Origin: Cryobacterium sp. BB307
GTDB lineage: Bacteria; Actinomycetota; Actinomycetes; Actinomycetales; Microbacteriaceae
Assembly: GCF_012274275.1 (NCBI RefSeq)
Contig: NZ_JAANZA010000002.1
Coordinates: 620,001-684,000 of the forward strand
Direction of reading: 5' to 3'
Length of the DNA stretch: 64,000 nucleotides
Below, piece after piece: positions 18,988 through 27,471 of the stretch; position 1 is the first letter of the stretch, and every line of letters starts with the position of its first letter. Below the pieces are notes generated by a model. That model saw only the letters and a list, made by a program, of their open reading frames with translations. It did not search any database and had not been told where the DNA came from. The translations under genes and the position numbers were made by a program.

Positions 18988-20318
18988 CGGTGCTCCCTGG
19001 GGTTCGATTGGCCGTTCTGATGGTTCGAGTTGTCATCTGATCCGAACGCGTCGTCGGCGTCGATGAGCGCCTGGTCGCGCTCTACCAGCACCGTGGTGAC
19101 CCGCTTGCGGCGGCCCTCGGTGCGCTCCGCGGTGAGGATGATCCCGGAGTGGGTCGCTGACGACCCGGCGAGCGGCAACCGGCCGAGCGCCTTGGTCAGC
19201 AGTCCGCCGACCGAGTCGACGTCGTCGTCGTCCAGGTGGATCCCGAACAGCTCTCCCAGCTCGTCCACCGGCAGCCGGGCGCTCACCCGGTACCGGCCAT
19301 CACCCAGGTCGACCACCTCGACGACCTCACGGTCGTATTCGTCGGAGATGTCGCCGACGAGTTCCTCGATCAGGTCCTCCATCGTGACCAGGCCGGCGAT
19401 GCCGCCGTACTCGTCGACGACCATCGCGAGGTGGTTCGACTCGAGCTGCATCTGTCGCAGCGAATCGTCGGCCTTCTGCGACTCGGGCACGAACAGCGTC
19501 GGACGCGCCAGCTCGGCCACCGTCATGCCCTCCGCGTCGAGCGGCTTCTCATAGCTCAACCGGGCGACATCTCGCAGGTAGAGCACGCCGATGACGTCGT
19601 CGATGTGCTCGCCGATCACCGGCATCCGGGACACTCCGCGGCTGAGGAACAGTCCCATCGCGGTGCCGATGTCGGCGCCGCCATCAATGGTGACCATGTC
19701 GGTGCGCGGGATCATCACCTCGCGCACCACGGTGTCGCTGAATTCGAAGATCGAGTGGATCAGCTCGCGGTCGTCCTCCTCGAGCACGTCGAGTTCTGTG
19801 GCCTCGTCGACCATGCTCAGCAGCTGTTCCTCGGATGCGAAGCTCGAGGTGCGCGGGCGGCCGGGGGTAACCCGGTCGCCGATCCGCACGAGCGCGGCCG
19901 CGATCGGGCCGAGGACCACCCGGAAGGCGTGCACCAGCCACGCGCTCTGCCGCATCACGGTGCGCGCGTGCACCCGGCCGACGGCGCGCGGGCTGGACCC
20001 GACGAGCACGAACGACACGATGGTCATGCCAAGCGCAGCCAGCAGCAGCGCAAGCCACAGGTCTTCGACCGTGTAGGCGAGCGCCAGGGTCACGAGCACC
20101 GCCGCGGTGGACTCGGTCACGACGCGCATGAAGTTGACCGCGTTGACGTGAGCGCCGACATCGGAGGCGATCGCGAGCAGCGACTTGCGCGCGCGCGAGC
20201 GCACCGCGAGGTCCTGCAAGTCGGTGCGCGACAGCACGCTCATCGCGGAGTCGGCTGCGGCGAGGAGTCCGCCGAGCGCCACCAGGAGGACCGCAATGGT
20301 GACGAAGACGGGGATCAT
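18984..20318 (-). CDS. CorC/HlyC-family CBS-domain membrane protein (CNNM type)
   Basis: 444 residues: an N-terminal DUF21/CNNM transmembrane domain with about three to four helices (1-150), then two CBS domains (about 190-320, containing MIPRTDMVTI and VVDEYGGIAGLVTMEDLIEELVG), and a C-terminal CorC/HlyC domain (YRVSARLPVDELGELFG). Family members are linked to magnesium and cobalt efflux or homeostasis; the old haemolysin name is misleading. The asparagine-rich tail is poorly conserved. It lies ten bases after ybeY and overlaps era, so it is co-expressed with rRNA maturation genes. Confidence 0.92.
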   Translation of the reverse strand: MIPVFVTIAVLLVALGGLLAAADSAMSVLSRTDLQDLAVRSRARKSLLAIASDVGAHVNAVNFMRVVTESTAAVLVTLALAYTVEDLWLALLLAALGMTIVSFVLVGSSPRAVGRVHARTVMRQSAWLVHAFRVVLGPIAAALVRIGDRVTPGRPRTSSFASEEQLLSMVDEATELDVLEEDDRELIHSIFEFSDTVVREVMIPRTDMVTIDGGADIGTAMGLFLSRGVSRMPVIGEHIDDVIGVLYLRDVARLSYEKPLDAEGMTVAELARPTLFVPESQKADDSLRQMQLESNHLAMVVDEYGGIAGLVTMEDLIEELVGDISDEYDREVVEVVDLGDGRYRVSARLPVDELGELFGIHLDDDDVDSVGGLLTKALGRLPLAGSSATHSGIILTAERTEGRRKRVTTVLVERDQALIDADDAFGSDDNSNHQNGQSNPREHR

Positions 20319-20328
20319 CGGCGTGTCC

Positions 20329-20790
20329 CTACGATCGTCGTTCCTGCATCGTGAACCCGATCAGGATGTCCCGCTGGATGCCGAACATCTCCCGTTCCTC
20401 GTCCGGTTCCGCGTGGTCGAAACCCAGCAGGTGCAGCAGGCCGTGGCAGGTGAGCATGACGAGTTCGTCGAGCGTGCTGTGGCCGGCCGTCTTCGCCTGG
20501 ACCTCAGCGACCTGCGGGCACAGCACGATGTCGCCGAGCAGCCCCGGTGGCGTCAGCTCTTCATCACTGCCAGGGCGCAGCTCGTCCATCGGGAAGCTGA
20601 GCACGTCGGTGGGGCCGGGCTCGTCCATCCATTGCACGTGCAGCTGTTCCATGGCCGCCTCATCGACGAGCACGATGCCGAGGTCGGCATCCGGATGCAC
20701 GTGCAGCTGCTCCAGGGTGTACCCGGCGAGCCGCTGCAGCGCAGCCTCGTCGACCGGGATCGCCGACTCGTTGTTGACCTCTATCGACAT
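20329..20790 (-). CDS. ybeY: Endoribonuclease YbeY, 16S rRNA 3'-end processing
   Basis: 153 residues with the metal-binding [11 protein letters not shown] signature, preceded by [11 protein letters not shown]. YbeY is a zinc-dependent endoribonuclease acting on 16S rRNA maturation and ribosome quality control. Its ATG overlaps the phoH stop by one base (TGATG), indicating tight translational coupling. Length is normal. Confidence 0.96.
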   Translation of the reverse strand: MSIEVNNESAIPVDEAALQRLAGYTLEQLHVHPDADLGIVLVDEAAMEQLHVQWMDEPGPTDVLSFPMDELRPGSDEELTPPGLLGDIVLCPQVAEVQAKTAGHSTLDELVMLTCHGLLHLLGFDHAEPDEEREMFGIQRDILIGFTMQERRS

Positions 20791-21860
20791 CAGCGCTTCC
20801 TCTTGTGGTCCTGGGGCATCCGGGCCCGTCGTTCGGCTCGGTTGGCGCCCTCGACGGCGCCGTGCTGCTCGAAGCGCTGCAGTTGCCGCTCCGCGTCGTA
20901 CTTGGTGTACGCATCCACGATGCGACCGACGAGGCTGTGCCGCACCACGTCGTCGCTCGTCAACCGCGCGAAGTGGATGTCGTCGATCTCGGAGAGCACG
21001 CGCGTCACCAGCTGCAGCCCGCTAGCCCCGGTGGGCAGGTCGATCTGGGTGATGTCGCCGGTGACCACCATCTTCGAGCCGAAGCCCAGCCGGGTGAGGA
21101 ACATCTTCATCTGCTCCGGCGTGGTGTTCTGCGCTTCGTCGAGCACGATGAAGGAGTCGTTCAGGGTGCGCCCGCGCATGTAGGCCAGCGGCGCAACCTC
21201 GACGGTGCCTGTGGCGAGGAGTCGGGGCACGACCTCCGGGTCCATCATCTCGTTGAGCGCGTCGTACAGCGGCCGCAGGTACGGGTCGATCTTGTCGTTG
21301 AGGGTGCCGGGGAGGAATCCCAACCGCTCCCCCGCCTCGACGGCGGGACGGGTCAGGATGATCCGGTTGACCTCCTTGCGCTGCAGCGCCTGCACCGCTT
21401 TCGCCATCGCGAGGTAGGTCTTGCCCGTGCCGGCCGGTCCGATTCCGAACACGATGGTGTTCTCGTCGATGGCGTCGACGTAGTTCTTCTGGCCGAGCGT
21501 CTTCGGCCGGATGCTTCGGCCGCGGCTGGTGAGGATGGCCTGGCTGAGCACTTCGGCCGGGCTGACCCTGGGGTCCTCCTTGAGCATGCGCGCGGACGTG
21601 TTCACTTCCGGCTCGCCGAAGTCCTGGTCGTTGCGCACCATTTGGATGAGCTCCTCCACGAGCCGCTTCGCCCCTGCGACCTGCCCCGCATCACCGTCGA
21701 GGGAGATCTCGTTGCCTCTCACCGCAACCCGCACGAGCGGGAACTGACCCTCAACGGTCTTGAGGAGCCGGTCCTGGGGACCCAGCAGCCGGACCATCGC
21801 AATGCCATCGACGCGGAGCTCTTCGTGAGCCACCGCATCCGGTTGGTCGCTATTGGCCAA
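20790..21860 (-). CDS. phoH: PhoH-family ATPase
   Basis: 356 residues from a TTG at 21860. An N-terminal KH-like region is followed by the PhoH P-loop domain with Walker A GPAGTGKT and Walker [10 protein letters not shown], and the family sequences [15 protein letters not shown] and [12 protein letters not shown]. The TTG is chosen because AGGAAGG lies at the right distance and lies within the end of hinT; the frame extends upstream only through hinT sequence. PhoH proteins are thought to be RNA-associated ATPases, and clustering with ybeY fits a role in rRNA processing. It overlaps hinT by 11 bases. Confidence 0.93.
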   Translation of the reverse strand: MANSDQPDAVAHEELRVDGIAMVRLLGPQDRLLKTVEGQFPLVRVAVRGNEISLDGDAGQVAGAKRLVEELIQMVRNDQDFGEPEVNTSARMLKEDPRVSPAEVLSQAILTSRGRSIRPKTLGQKNYVDAIDENTIVFGIGPAGTGKTYLAMAKAVQALQRKEVNRIILTRPAVEAGERLGFLPGTLNDKIDPYLRPLYDALNEMMDPEVVPRLLATGTVEVAPLAYMRGRTLNDSFIVLDEAQNTTPEQMKMFLTRLGFGSKMVVTGDITQIDLPTGASGLQLVTRVLSEIDDIHFARLTSDDVVRHSLVGRIVDAYTKYDAERQLQRFEQHGAVEGANRAERRARMPQDHKRKR

Positions 21861-22215
21861 GGGTTCCTTCCTCCAGTTCGCCGCACAGCACATGGGCGTG
21901 GACATGGAAAATCGTCTGACCGGTCGACTCGCCCTCATTGAACACGAGACGGAAGTCCCCGTTCGATTTGTCGCTGGCCAGCGATTTCGCCGTCGCCACG
22001 ATGCGCGCGAGCAACGCGGGGTCGCCCGCCGCGAGCTCGCTCACGTTCGCGAACTCCTCCGTCTTGGGCACCACCAGCATGTGGACCGGCGCCTTCGGGG
22101 CGATGTCGTTGAATGCGATGAGCGTTTCATCCTCGTAGACGATGTCCGCGGGGATCTCACGCGCGATGATCTTCGTGAACACGCTTCGCTCATCGGTTTC
22201 CGGCATGCGCACCAT
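21850..22215 (-). CDS. hinT: HIT-family nucleotide phosphoramidase
   Basis: 121 residues with the histidine triad HVHAHVL near the end and the supporting FNDIAPKAPVH and LVFNEGESTGQT regions. HinT-type enzymes hydrolyse adenosine 5'-monophosphoramidates and aminoacyl adenylates. Two ATGs are possible, 22215 and 22206; neither has a strong ribosome-binding site. The gene lies between rsmE (15 bases) and phoH (overlap) in the hrcA operon. Confidence 0.94.
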   Translation of the reverse strand: MVRMPETDERSVFTKIIAREIPADIVYEDETLIAFNDIAPKAPVHMLVVPKTEEFANVSELAAGDPALLARIVATAKSLASDKSNGDFRLVFNEGESTGQTIFHVHAHVLCGELEEGTLGQ

Positions 22216-22230
22216 CGTAACGGGTGCCGC

Positions 22231-22959
22231 TCACCAGCGGCCGAGTCGCGAGTTGACCACTGCGAGCGCCGCCGGGCCCGCGGTGCTCGTCCGCAGCACG
22301 GTCGTGCCGAGCTTGTACTCGGTCGCGCCCGCGGCGACGAAGCGCTCGCGTTCGGCCGGGGCGATGCCACCCTCCGGCCCGACGATGAGCAGGATGTCGC
22401 GCCCGTCGGTGGGGAGCCCGGTCAAAGGAAGCTCGGCGAGCGGCTCGAGCACCACCGTCTGCAGGTCGGCGGCCAGAGCGACCAGCTTGGCGGTGTTCAC
22501 CAGCGGCAGCAGTCGCGGCAGCCGGGCCCGCATCGACTGCTTGCCTGCCTCGCGGAGAATCGCCGCCCACCGGTCGTGGTGCTTCTGCAGCTTCGGTCCC
22601 TCCCAGCGCACGATGGAGCGCGCGGCGGCCCACGGAATGACCGCATCCACCCCGAGCTCTGTGGCCGCCTGGATCGCCAGCTCGTCCCTGTCGCCCTTCG
22701 CGAGCGCTTGCGCGAGCCACACGGCTGGCCGCGATTCCGGCTCGGTCCGAACCGCTTCGACCCGGATGCTGAACTCGGCAGGTTCCGCGTTCGTCACCGT
22801 GCCGCTGACGACCAGGCCCGCACCGTTCCCGACGGTTGTCGTCTCGCCGACCCGAAGCCGACCGACGGTGACCGCGTGCCGTGCCTCGGATCCGCTGACC
22901 GTGACCTCACTGCCGACTGCCGTCCCGGTGAGATCGTCGCTCAGGTAGAAGTGCGCCAC
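22231..22959 (-). CDS. rsmE: 16S rRNA m3U1498 methyltransferase
   Basis: 242 residues. An N-terminal PUA-like domain (GSEARHAVTVGRLRVGE) is followed by a SPOUT methyltransferase with the knot motifs LLIVGPEGGIAPAE and LGTTVLRTSTAGPAAL. It methylates N3 of U1498 in 16S rRNA using S-adenosylmethionine. It starts nine bases after dnaJ, in the usual actinobacterial order. Confidence 0.96.
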   Translation of the reverse strand: MAHFYLSDDLTGTAVGSEVTVSGSEARHAVTVGRLRVGETTTVGNGAGLVVSGTVTNAEPAEFSIRVEAVRTEPESRPAVWLAQALAKGDRDELAIQAATELGVDAVIPWAAARSIVRWEGPKLQKHHDRWAAILREAGKQSMRARLPRLLPLVNTAKLVALAADLQTVVLEPLAELPLTGLPTDGRDILLIVGPEGGIAPAERERFVAAGATEYKLGTTVLRTSTAGPAALAVVNSRLGRW

Positions 22960-22968
22960 GGCTCTTAG

Positions 22969-24069
22969 TCACAGGTTCAGGAAGCGGTCCCGCAGCTTCT
23001 GGAACAGTCCCTGCTGGAACACGCTGAGGGTAGGGGGCACACTCTTGCGGCTCTTCGCGAACTCGTTCATGAGTCGCAGCTGAGTCGTGTCGAGCTTGGT
23101 CGGGGTGATCACCTGAACGCCGATCTTGAGGTCGCCGCGTCCGGTTCCGCGCAGGTGGGTGATTCCGCGTTCCTTGACCGTGATGACCTCTGCGCTCTGC
23201 GTGCCCGGCTTTACCTCGACGGTGATGGGCCCATCGAGGCCCTTCAGCGTCGCGGTGGTGCCGAGGATCGCATCCGTCATCTGCACCTCGAGCGTGGCGA
23301 GCAGGTCGTCGCCGTTCCTGCTGAAGATGTCGTGGTGCTTGACCTTGATCTCGAGGTAGAGGTCGCCGTTGGGCCCACCGGCCGGTCCGGCTTCACCCTG
23401 ACCGGGCAGCTGAAGGCGCAGGCCGGTGTCCACACCAGCTGGCACGTCGACCTTGATCTTGCGGCGCGCGCGCACACGCCCCTGGCCCTGACAGGTCGGG
23501 CAGGGGTTCGGGATGACCGTGCCGTAGCCGCGGCAGGTGCCGCACGGGCTCGACGTCATCACGTTGCCGAGGAGGCTGCGCACCGAGCGCTGGATGGATC
23601 CGGTGCCGCCGCAGATGTCGCAGGTCACCGGCTTGGTGCCGGGCGCGCAGCAGGAGCCGTTGCAGGTCTCGCACATCACCGCGGTGTCGACCTCGAGTTC
23701 GCGCGCGATGCCGAAGACGACATCCTTCAGGTCGACCTCAACGCGCAGCAGCGCATCCTGCCCGCGCTCACGGCGTGAGCGAGGCCCTGACGCGCGCGGG
23801 CCGGCGCCGAAGAACGCGTCGAAGACGTCGCCGAAGCCGCCGAAGCCCGCAGCGCCGAAGCCGCCGGTGCCGCCGAGGTCGTACTGCTCGCGCTGCTTCG
23901 GGTCGGAGAGGACGTCGTAGGCGTGCGTCACCTGCTTGAACTTCTCCGCCGCGTCAGCCCCCGGGTTCACATCCGGATGCAACTCGCGAGCGAGGCGTCG
24001 GTACGCCTTCTTGATCTCTTCCGGGGTCGCGGTGCGCTCGACGCCCAGCACTTCGTAATGGTCAGCCAA
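22969..24069 (-). CDS. dnaJ: Chaperone DnaJ (the hrcA-linked DnaJ2 type)
   Basis: 366 residues: J domain (2-66) with the HPD at [10 protein letters not shown], a Gly/Phe-rich linker ([20 protein letters not shown]), the cysteine-rich domain, then the C-terminal substrate domains. The four zinc repeats read [24 protein letters not shown] and CPTCQGQG; the first has Cys in place of the final Gly of CxxCxGxG and another Cys follows. It starts with TTG, 30 bases after hrcA, and so is under the CIRCE/HrcA control seen upstream. It is a co-chaperone that delivers clients to DnaK. Confidence 0.96.
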   Translation of the reverse strand: MADHYEVLGVERTATPEEIKKAYRRLARELHPDVNPGADAAEKFKQVTHAYDVLSDPKQREQYDLGGTGGFGAAGFGGFGDVFDAFFGAGPRASGPRSRRERGQDALLRVEVDLKDVVFGIARELEVDTAVMCETCNGSCCAPGTKPVTCDICGGTGSIQRSVRSLLGNVMTSSPCGTCRGYGTVIPNPCPTCQGQGRVRARRKIKVDVPAGVDTGLRLQLPGQGEAGPAGGPNGDLYLEIKVKHHDIFSRNGDDLLATLEVQMTDAILGTTATLKGLDGPITVEVKPGTQSAEVITVKERGITHLRGTGRGDLKIGVQVITPTKLDTTQLRLMNEFAKSRKSVPPTLSVFQQGLFQKLRDRFLNL

Positions 24070-24099
24070 ATGAAATTCCTTGAGATTGTGCCCGGGTGC

Positions 24100-25122
24100 T
24101 CAGTTCTCACCGAGCAGGCGGGACAGGTAACGCGCGACCGCGCGAACGGCCGCCATATTGTTCGGATAGTCCATGCGGGTGGGACCCAGCACACCGAGTC
24201 GCGCCAGTTCGCCGCCGGATGTCGAGTAGTTGCTCGTGAGCACACTCGTCTCACTCAAGCCGAACTGCGCGTTCTCGCTTCCGATGCTCGATGATAACCC
24301 GCTGCTGTCTGGCTCCATCTCAGCGAACAGCCTGAGCAGGGTGACCTGCTCCTCGATCGCCTCGAGCACCGGGTAGATGCTGCCGGTGAAGTCGTCGGCG
24401 GTGAGCGCGAGGTTCGCGGCCCCGGCCATCACCAGCTTCTCGCCACGGCCCGCAGCGACCTGCTCGAGAAGGCTCTCGACGACCTGTCCGACGAGCAGCC
24501 TGCGATCCTGCGGGAACTGGTCGGCGAACTCGGCCAGCGCCGCCGCTGCTTCGGGGAGGCTCAAAGCGGCAAGGCTCGCGTTCAGCGCGTTGCGCAGCTC
24601 GGTCAGGAAATCGTCGTCAAGCACCGCGTGCAGGTCGATCAGCCGCTGCTCGACACGCCCGGTGTCGGTGATCAGCACCGTCATGACCCTGGTCTCGCTC
24701 AACCGGACCAGTTCGATGTGGCGGATGTGCGACCGGCCGAGGGAGGGGTACTGGACGAGCGCCACCTGGTGGGTCAGTTGCGACAGCAGCCGGACCGTCC
24801 TGCTCAGCACCTCATCGAGGTCGGTCGCTTCGCCCAGGAAGGTCTCGATCGCCTGGCGTTGCGCCGGGGTGAGCGGACGCAGGTCGGCAAGCTGGTTGAC
24901 GAAGACGCGGTAGCCCTTGTCCGTCGGGATGCGCCCGGACGAGGTGTGCGGGGCGACGATCAGCTCCTCTTCCTCGAGGAGCGCCATATCGTTCCGGATG
25001 GTGGCAGCGGACACTCCGAACGAGTACCGGTCGACGATCGACTTCGACCCGACCGGCTCCCGGCTCGCAACATAGTCCTGCACGATGGCCCGCAGGACGG
25101 CGAGGCTGCGATCGGAAACCAT
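24100..25122 (-). CDS. hrcA: Heat-inducible transcription repressor HrcA
   Basis: 340 residues with an N-terminal winged helix (VGSKSIVDRYSFGVSAATIRN, here broken; then MALLEEEELIVAPHTSSGRIPTDKGYR) and the GAF-like regulatory domain. HrcA binds CIRCE and blocks heat-shock genes unless misfolded protein titrates its chaperone partner. A good ribosome-binding site (GAGGAGG) precedes ATG 25122, and a CIRCE box lies 19 bases upstream, so the gene is self-regulated. It heads an eight-gene operon running to era. Confidence 0.97.
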   Translation of the reverse strand: MVSDRSLAVLRAIVQDYVASREPVGSKSIVDRYSFGVSAATIRNDMALLEEEELIVAPHTSSGRIPTDKGYRVFVNQLADLRPLTPAQRQAIETFLGEATDLDEVLSRTVRLLSQLTHQVALVQYPSLGRSHIRHIELVRLSETRVMTVLITDTGRVEQRLIDLHAVLDDDFLTELRNALNASLAALSLPEAAAALAEFADQFPQDRRLLVGQVVESLLEQVAAGRGEKLVMAGAANLALTADDFTGSIYPVLEAIEEQVTLLRLFAEMEPDSSGLSSSIGSENAQFGLSETSVLTSNYSTSGGELARLGVLGPTRMDYPNNMAAVRAVARYLSRLLGEN

Positions 25123-25140
25123 GACCCGTCGACCTCCTCA

Positions 25141-25167
25141 TTGGCACTCTGCTAACCCGACTGCCAA
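25141..25167. promoter_or_regulatory. CIRCE element, HrcA operator
   Basis: TTGGCACTC (25141-25149), nine bases, then GACTGCCAA (25159-25167). The consensus is TTAGCACTC-N9-GAGTGCTAA. Both arms carry G for A at the third position, kept symmetric, and the right arm has one further change. It stands immediately upstream of hrcA. Confidence 0.9.
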
Positions 25168-25329
25168 TTGTACCGCGACACGCCGGATAATGAGCGTTGC
25201 ACGCGCACCGACGGGGGCACTAGCTTATGGGAGGACCCGCGCGGCCCTTCCCATGTGGGGCGCAAAACCGCCGGTCACGCAACGTTTCTGGCCAACCCGG
25301 TCAGGCATGTTCGAAGAAAGGCAGTGTCA

Positions 25330-25782
25330 ATGACTGATTCAACCTCTCAGCCCGAGACTCCCCAGCCGGCGGCCCAGCCCGCAGCACCCGCTGCACCGTT
25401 GACGGCGGCCGAGGACAAGCAGTGGGCGTCGTTCGCTCACTTCGGTGGAATCCTGAGCTTCATCCCCGCCCTCATCATCTTCCTGGTCTTCAAGGACCGC
25501 GGAACCCTGACCCGTCAGGAGAGCAAGGAAGCCCTCAACTGGCAGATCACCTGGATCGCGGTCTCGATCATCCTGAGCATCCTGATCAGCATCATCAGTG
25601 GTGTCATCTGGGCGAGCGTGGGCTTCGGCGGTATCGGTGGCGCGCTTGCGATCACCGGACTGCTGAGCTTCATCGGCTGGCTGCCCTACCTGATCAACGT
25701 CGTCTTCTCGATCATGGGCGGCATCAAGGTCAACGGCGGCGGCAGCTACCGCTACCCCTTCGCGATCCGTCTGATCAAGTAG
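25330..25782 (+). CDS. DUF4870-family membrane protein, first copy
   Basis: 150 residues: a Pro/Ala/Gln-rich cytoplasmic N-terminus, then the DUF4870 domain with three to four hydrophobic helices (FGGILSFIPALIIFLVF, and a long IILSILISIIS run) and the family's KDRG and ESKEALNWQI motifs. GAAAGG precedes ATG 25330; the frame is open upstream but lacks a start with a binding site. Function is unknown; relatives are thought to be Tic20-like membrane proteins. A strong terminator separates it from a paralogue 75 bases on. Confidence 0.85.
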   Translation: MTDSTSQPETPQPAAQPAAPAAPLTAAEDKQWASFAHFGGILSFIPALIIFLVFKDRGTLTRQESKEALNWQITWIAVSIILSILISIISGVIWASVGFGGIGGALAITGLLSFIGWLPYLINVVFSIMGGIKVNGGGSYRYPFAIRLIK

Positions 25783-25799
25783 TCGCAGCGTAAATGTAG

Positions 25800-25825
25800 G
25801 GCCGGGGAGTTGCTCCCCGGCCTTT
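25800..25825 (+). terminator. Strong rho-independent terminator
   Basis: GGCCGGGGAG (25800-25809) pairs with CTCCCCGGCC (25813-25822) around TTG, followed by TTT. It lies between the two DUF4870 genes, so the two are transcribed separately. Confidence 0.9.
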
Positions 25826-25856
25826 CATTGTTGAGGGCGACTGCTTTAATGGGGTC

Positions 25857-26237
25857 ATGTCTGACACCACGCCTCCTCCCCCGCCGCAGAACCCCTACCA
25901 GGCGCAGCAGCCGCTCAACCCGAGCGATGAGAAGCTCTGGTCAACGCTGATTCACATCGGCGGCATCTTCTTCAGCTTCATCCCGGCTCTCATCGGCTAC
26001 ATCGTGCTGAAGGACCGCGGTCCGTTCGTGCGCCAGCACACAGCGACGGCCCTCAACTTCCAGATCACGATGGCGATCGCCTACGTCGTCGGCACCATCA
26101 CGATCATCATCGTTGTCGGCATCCTGATCCTCATCGCGGTCTGGATCGTCACCATCATCTTCTCGATCATGGCCGCCGTGGCTGCGAACAAGGGCGAGTA
26201 CTACAGCTACCCGCTCGCCATCAAGTTCGTGAAGTGA
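25857..26237 (+). CDS. DUF4870-family membrane protein, second copy
   Basis: 126 residues with a short Pro-rich start (TTPPPPPQNPYQAQQP) and the same domain: SDEKLWSTLIHIGGIF, FIPALIGYIVLKDRG, RQHTATALNFQI, a very hydrophobic Ile/Val run and a YYSYPLAIKFVK end. It is clearly a paralogue of the gene before it but diverged. TTTAAT six bases before ATG 25857 suggests a leaderless transcript with its own promoter. Its stop is one base from the convergent hemW stop. Confidence 0.85.
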   Translation: MSDTTPPPPPQNPYQAQQPLNPSDEKLWSTLIHIGGIFFSFIPALIGYIVLKDRGPFVRQHTATALNFQITMAIAYVVGTITIIIVVGILILIAVWIVTIIFSIMAAVAANKGEYYSYPLAIKFVK

Positions 26238-26238
26238 G

Positions 26239-27471
26239 CTAGTCGAGCAAAGCCCGGACCACCGCGTCCGCCAGAAGCCGCCCCCGCAGCGTCAGCACGA
26301 CGCGCCCGCGGAGGGCGGCTTCCGCGTTGACCAGGCCATCCGCGATCAGGCCGGCGACCGCGCGACGGCCGGCTGCCGTCAGCTCGCTGGTGTCCAGCCC
26401 GTCTCGGACGCGCGTGCCGAGCATCACCCGCTCGATGCGCCGCGTCTCGTCGTCGAGCGTCTCCCGGCCGGCAGCCGGGGACAGCCCGGCGAGCACCCGG
26501 TCGGCGTAGGCAGCCGGATGCTTGACATTCCACCAGCGCACCCCGCCGACATGGCTGTGAGCGCCCGGCCCGACGCCCCACCAGTCGTGCCCCTGCCAAT
26601 AGGCGAGATTGTGCCGCGAGCGGTGGTCGCCACGCGCATCCGGGCGTCCCCAGTTGCTGACCTCGTACCACTGATAGCCGGCTTCCGACAGCAGCGCGTC
26701 GGCCAGCTCATACTGGTCGGCCGCGAGCTCGTCGTCCGGCTGCGCGACCTGCCCCTTGCGGATCTGCCGAGCCAGTTTGGTGCCGTCCTCGACGATGAGC
26801 GAGTAGGCGCTCAGGTGGTCGGGCTCCTGTGCGAGCGCGTGCTCGAGGGAGCGCCGCCAGTCGTCGAGGCTCTCCCCAGGCGTGTTGTAGATCAGGTCGA
26901 GGCTGACCTCGAGGCCCGCTTGCTTCGCCCACCCCACGACGAGCGGGATGCGTGCAGGGTCGTGGGTGCGCTCGAGCGTTGCGAGCACGTGGGGCATCGC
27001 TGACTGCATTCCGAATGACACGCGAGTGAAGCCGGATGCGCGCAGCCCCTCGAGGTAGCGCTGGTCGACCGAGTCCGGGTTCGCCTCGGTCGTGATCTCG
27101 GCATCCGGCGCCACTCCGATCGCGTCGCGGACACCGGCGAGCATTGCCGCCAGGTCGGCGACAGGGAGGATGGTCGGCGTCCCGCCGCCGAAGAACACCG
27201 TGGATGCTTGCCGCTCCTGCACTCCGGATGCGTCGAGCACCCCGCTCGCGAACCGCAGTTCCGAGACGGCCTGGCCCGCGTAGTCCTCGCGCTTGTGGCC
27301 GCCCAGCTCACTCGCCGTGTAGGTGTTGAAGTCGCAGTACCCGCAGCGCACTCGGCAGTACGGCACGTGCAGGTACACGCCCAGGTTGCGCTGCCCGGCG
27401 CCGAGCCCGGCGCGTTCGGGGAGGATTCCGTCGAGCGGCGCCGGGTCGGCGATGGGCAGAGCTGAGGGCAT
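26239..27471 (-). CDS. hemW: Radical SAM heme chaperone HemW
   Basis: 410 residues. The radical SAM cluster is Cys39, Cys43 and Cys46 in VPYCRVRCGYCDF, preceded by YLHVPY. The HNxxYW motif that separates HemW from true HemN oxidase is present (RHNLAYWQGHDWWGVGPGAHS, broken). So it is a heme-trafficking chaperone rather than coproporphyrinogen oxidase, although databases often mislabel it. Its ATG overlaps the stop of the acyl-CoA dehydrogenase by one base (TAATG). Confidence 0.94.
   Translation of the reverse strand: MPSALPIADPAPLDGILPERAGLGAGQRNLGVYLHVPYCRVRCGYCDFNTYTASELGGHKREDYAGQAVSELRFASGVLDASGVQERQASTVFFGGGTPTILPVADLAAMLAGVRDAIGVAPDAEITTEANPDSVDQRYLEGLRASGFTRVSFGMQSAMPHVLATLERTHDPARIPLVVGWAKQAGLEVSLDLIYNTPGESLDDWRRSLEHALAQEPDHLSAYSLIVEDGTKLARQIRKGQVAQPDDELAADQYELADALLSEAGYQWYEVSNWGRPDARGDHRSRHNLAYWQGHDWWGVGPGAHSHVGGVRWWNVKHPAAYADRVLAGLSPAAGRETLDDETRRIERVMLGTRVRDGLDTSELTAAGRRAVAGLIADGLVNAEAALRGRVVLTLRGRLLADAVVRALLD

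Noticed and set aside
18985-19030. Possible tRNA T-arm (GGTTCGA)
   Set aside because: The sequence is inside the end of the CorC-family gene and no acceptor or anticodon stem can be drawn around it.
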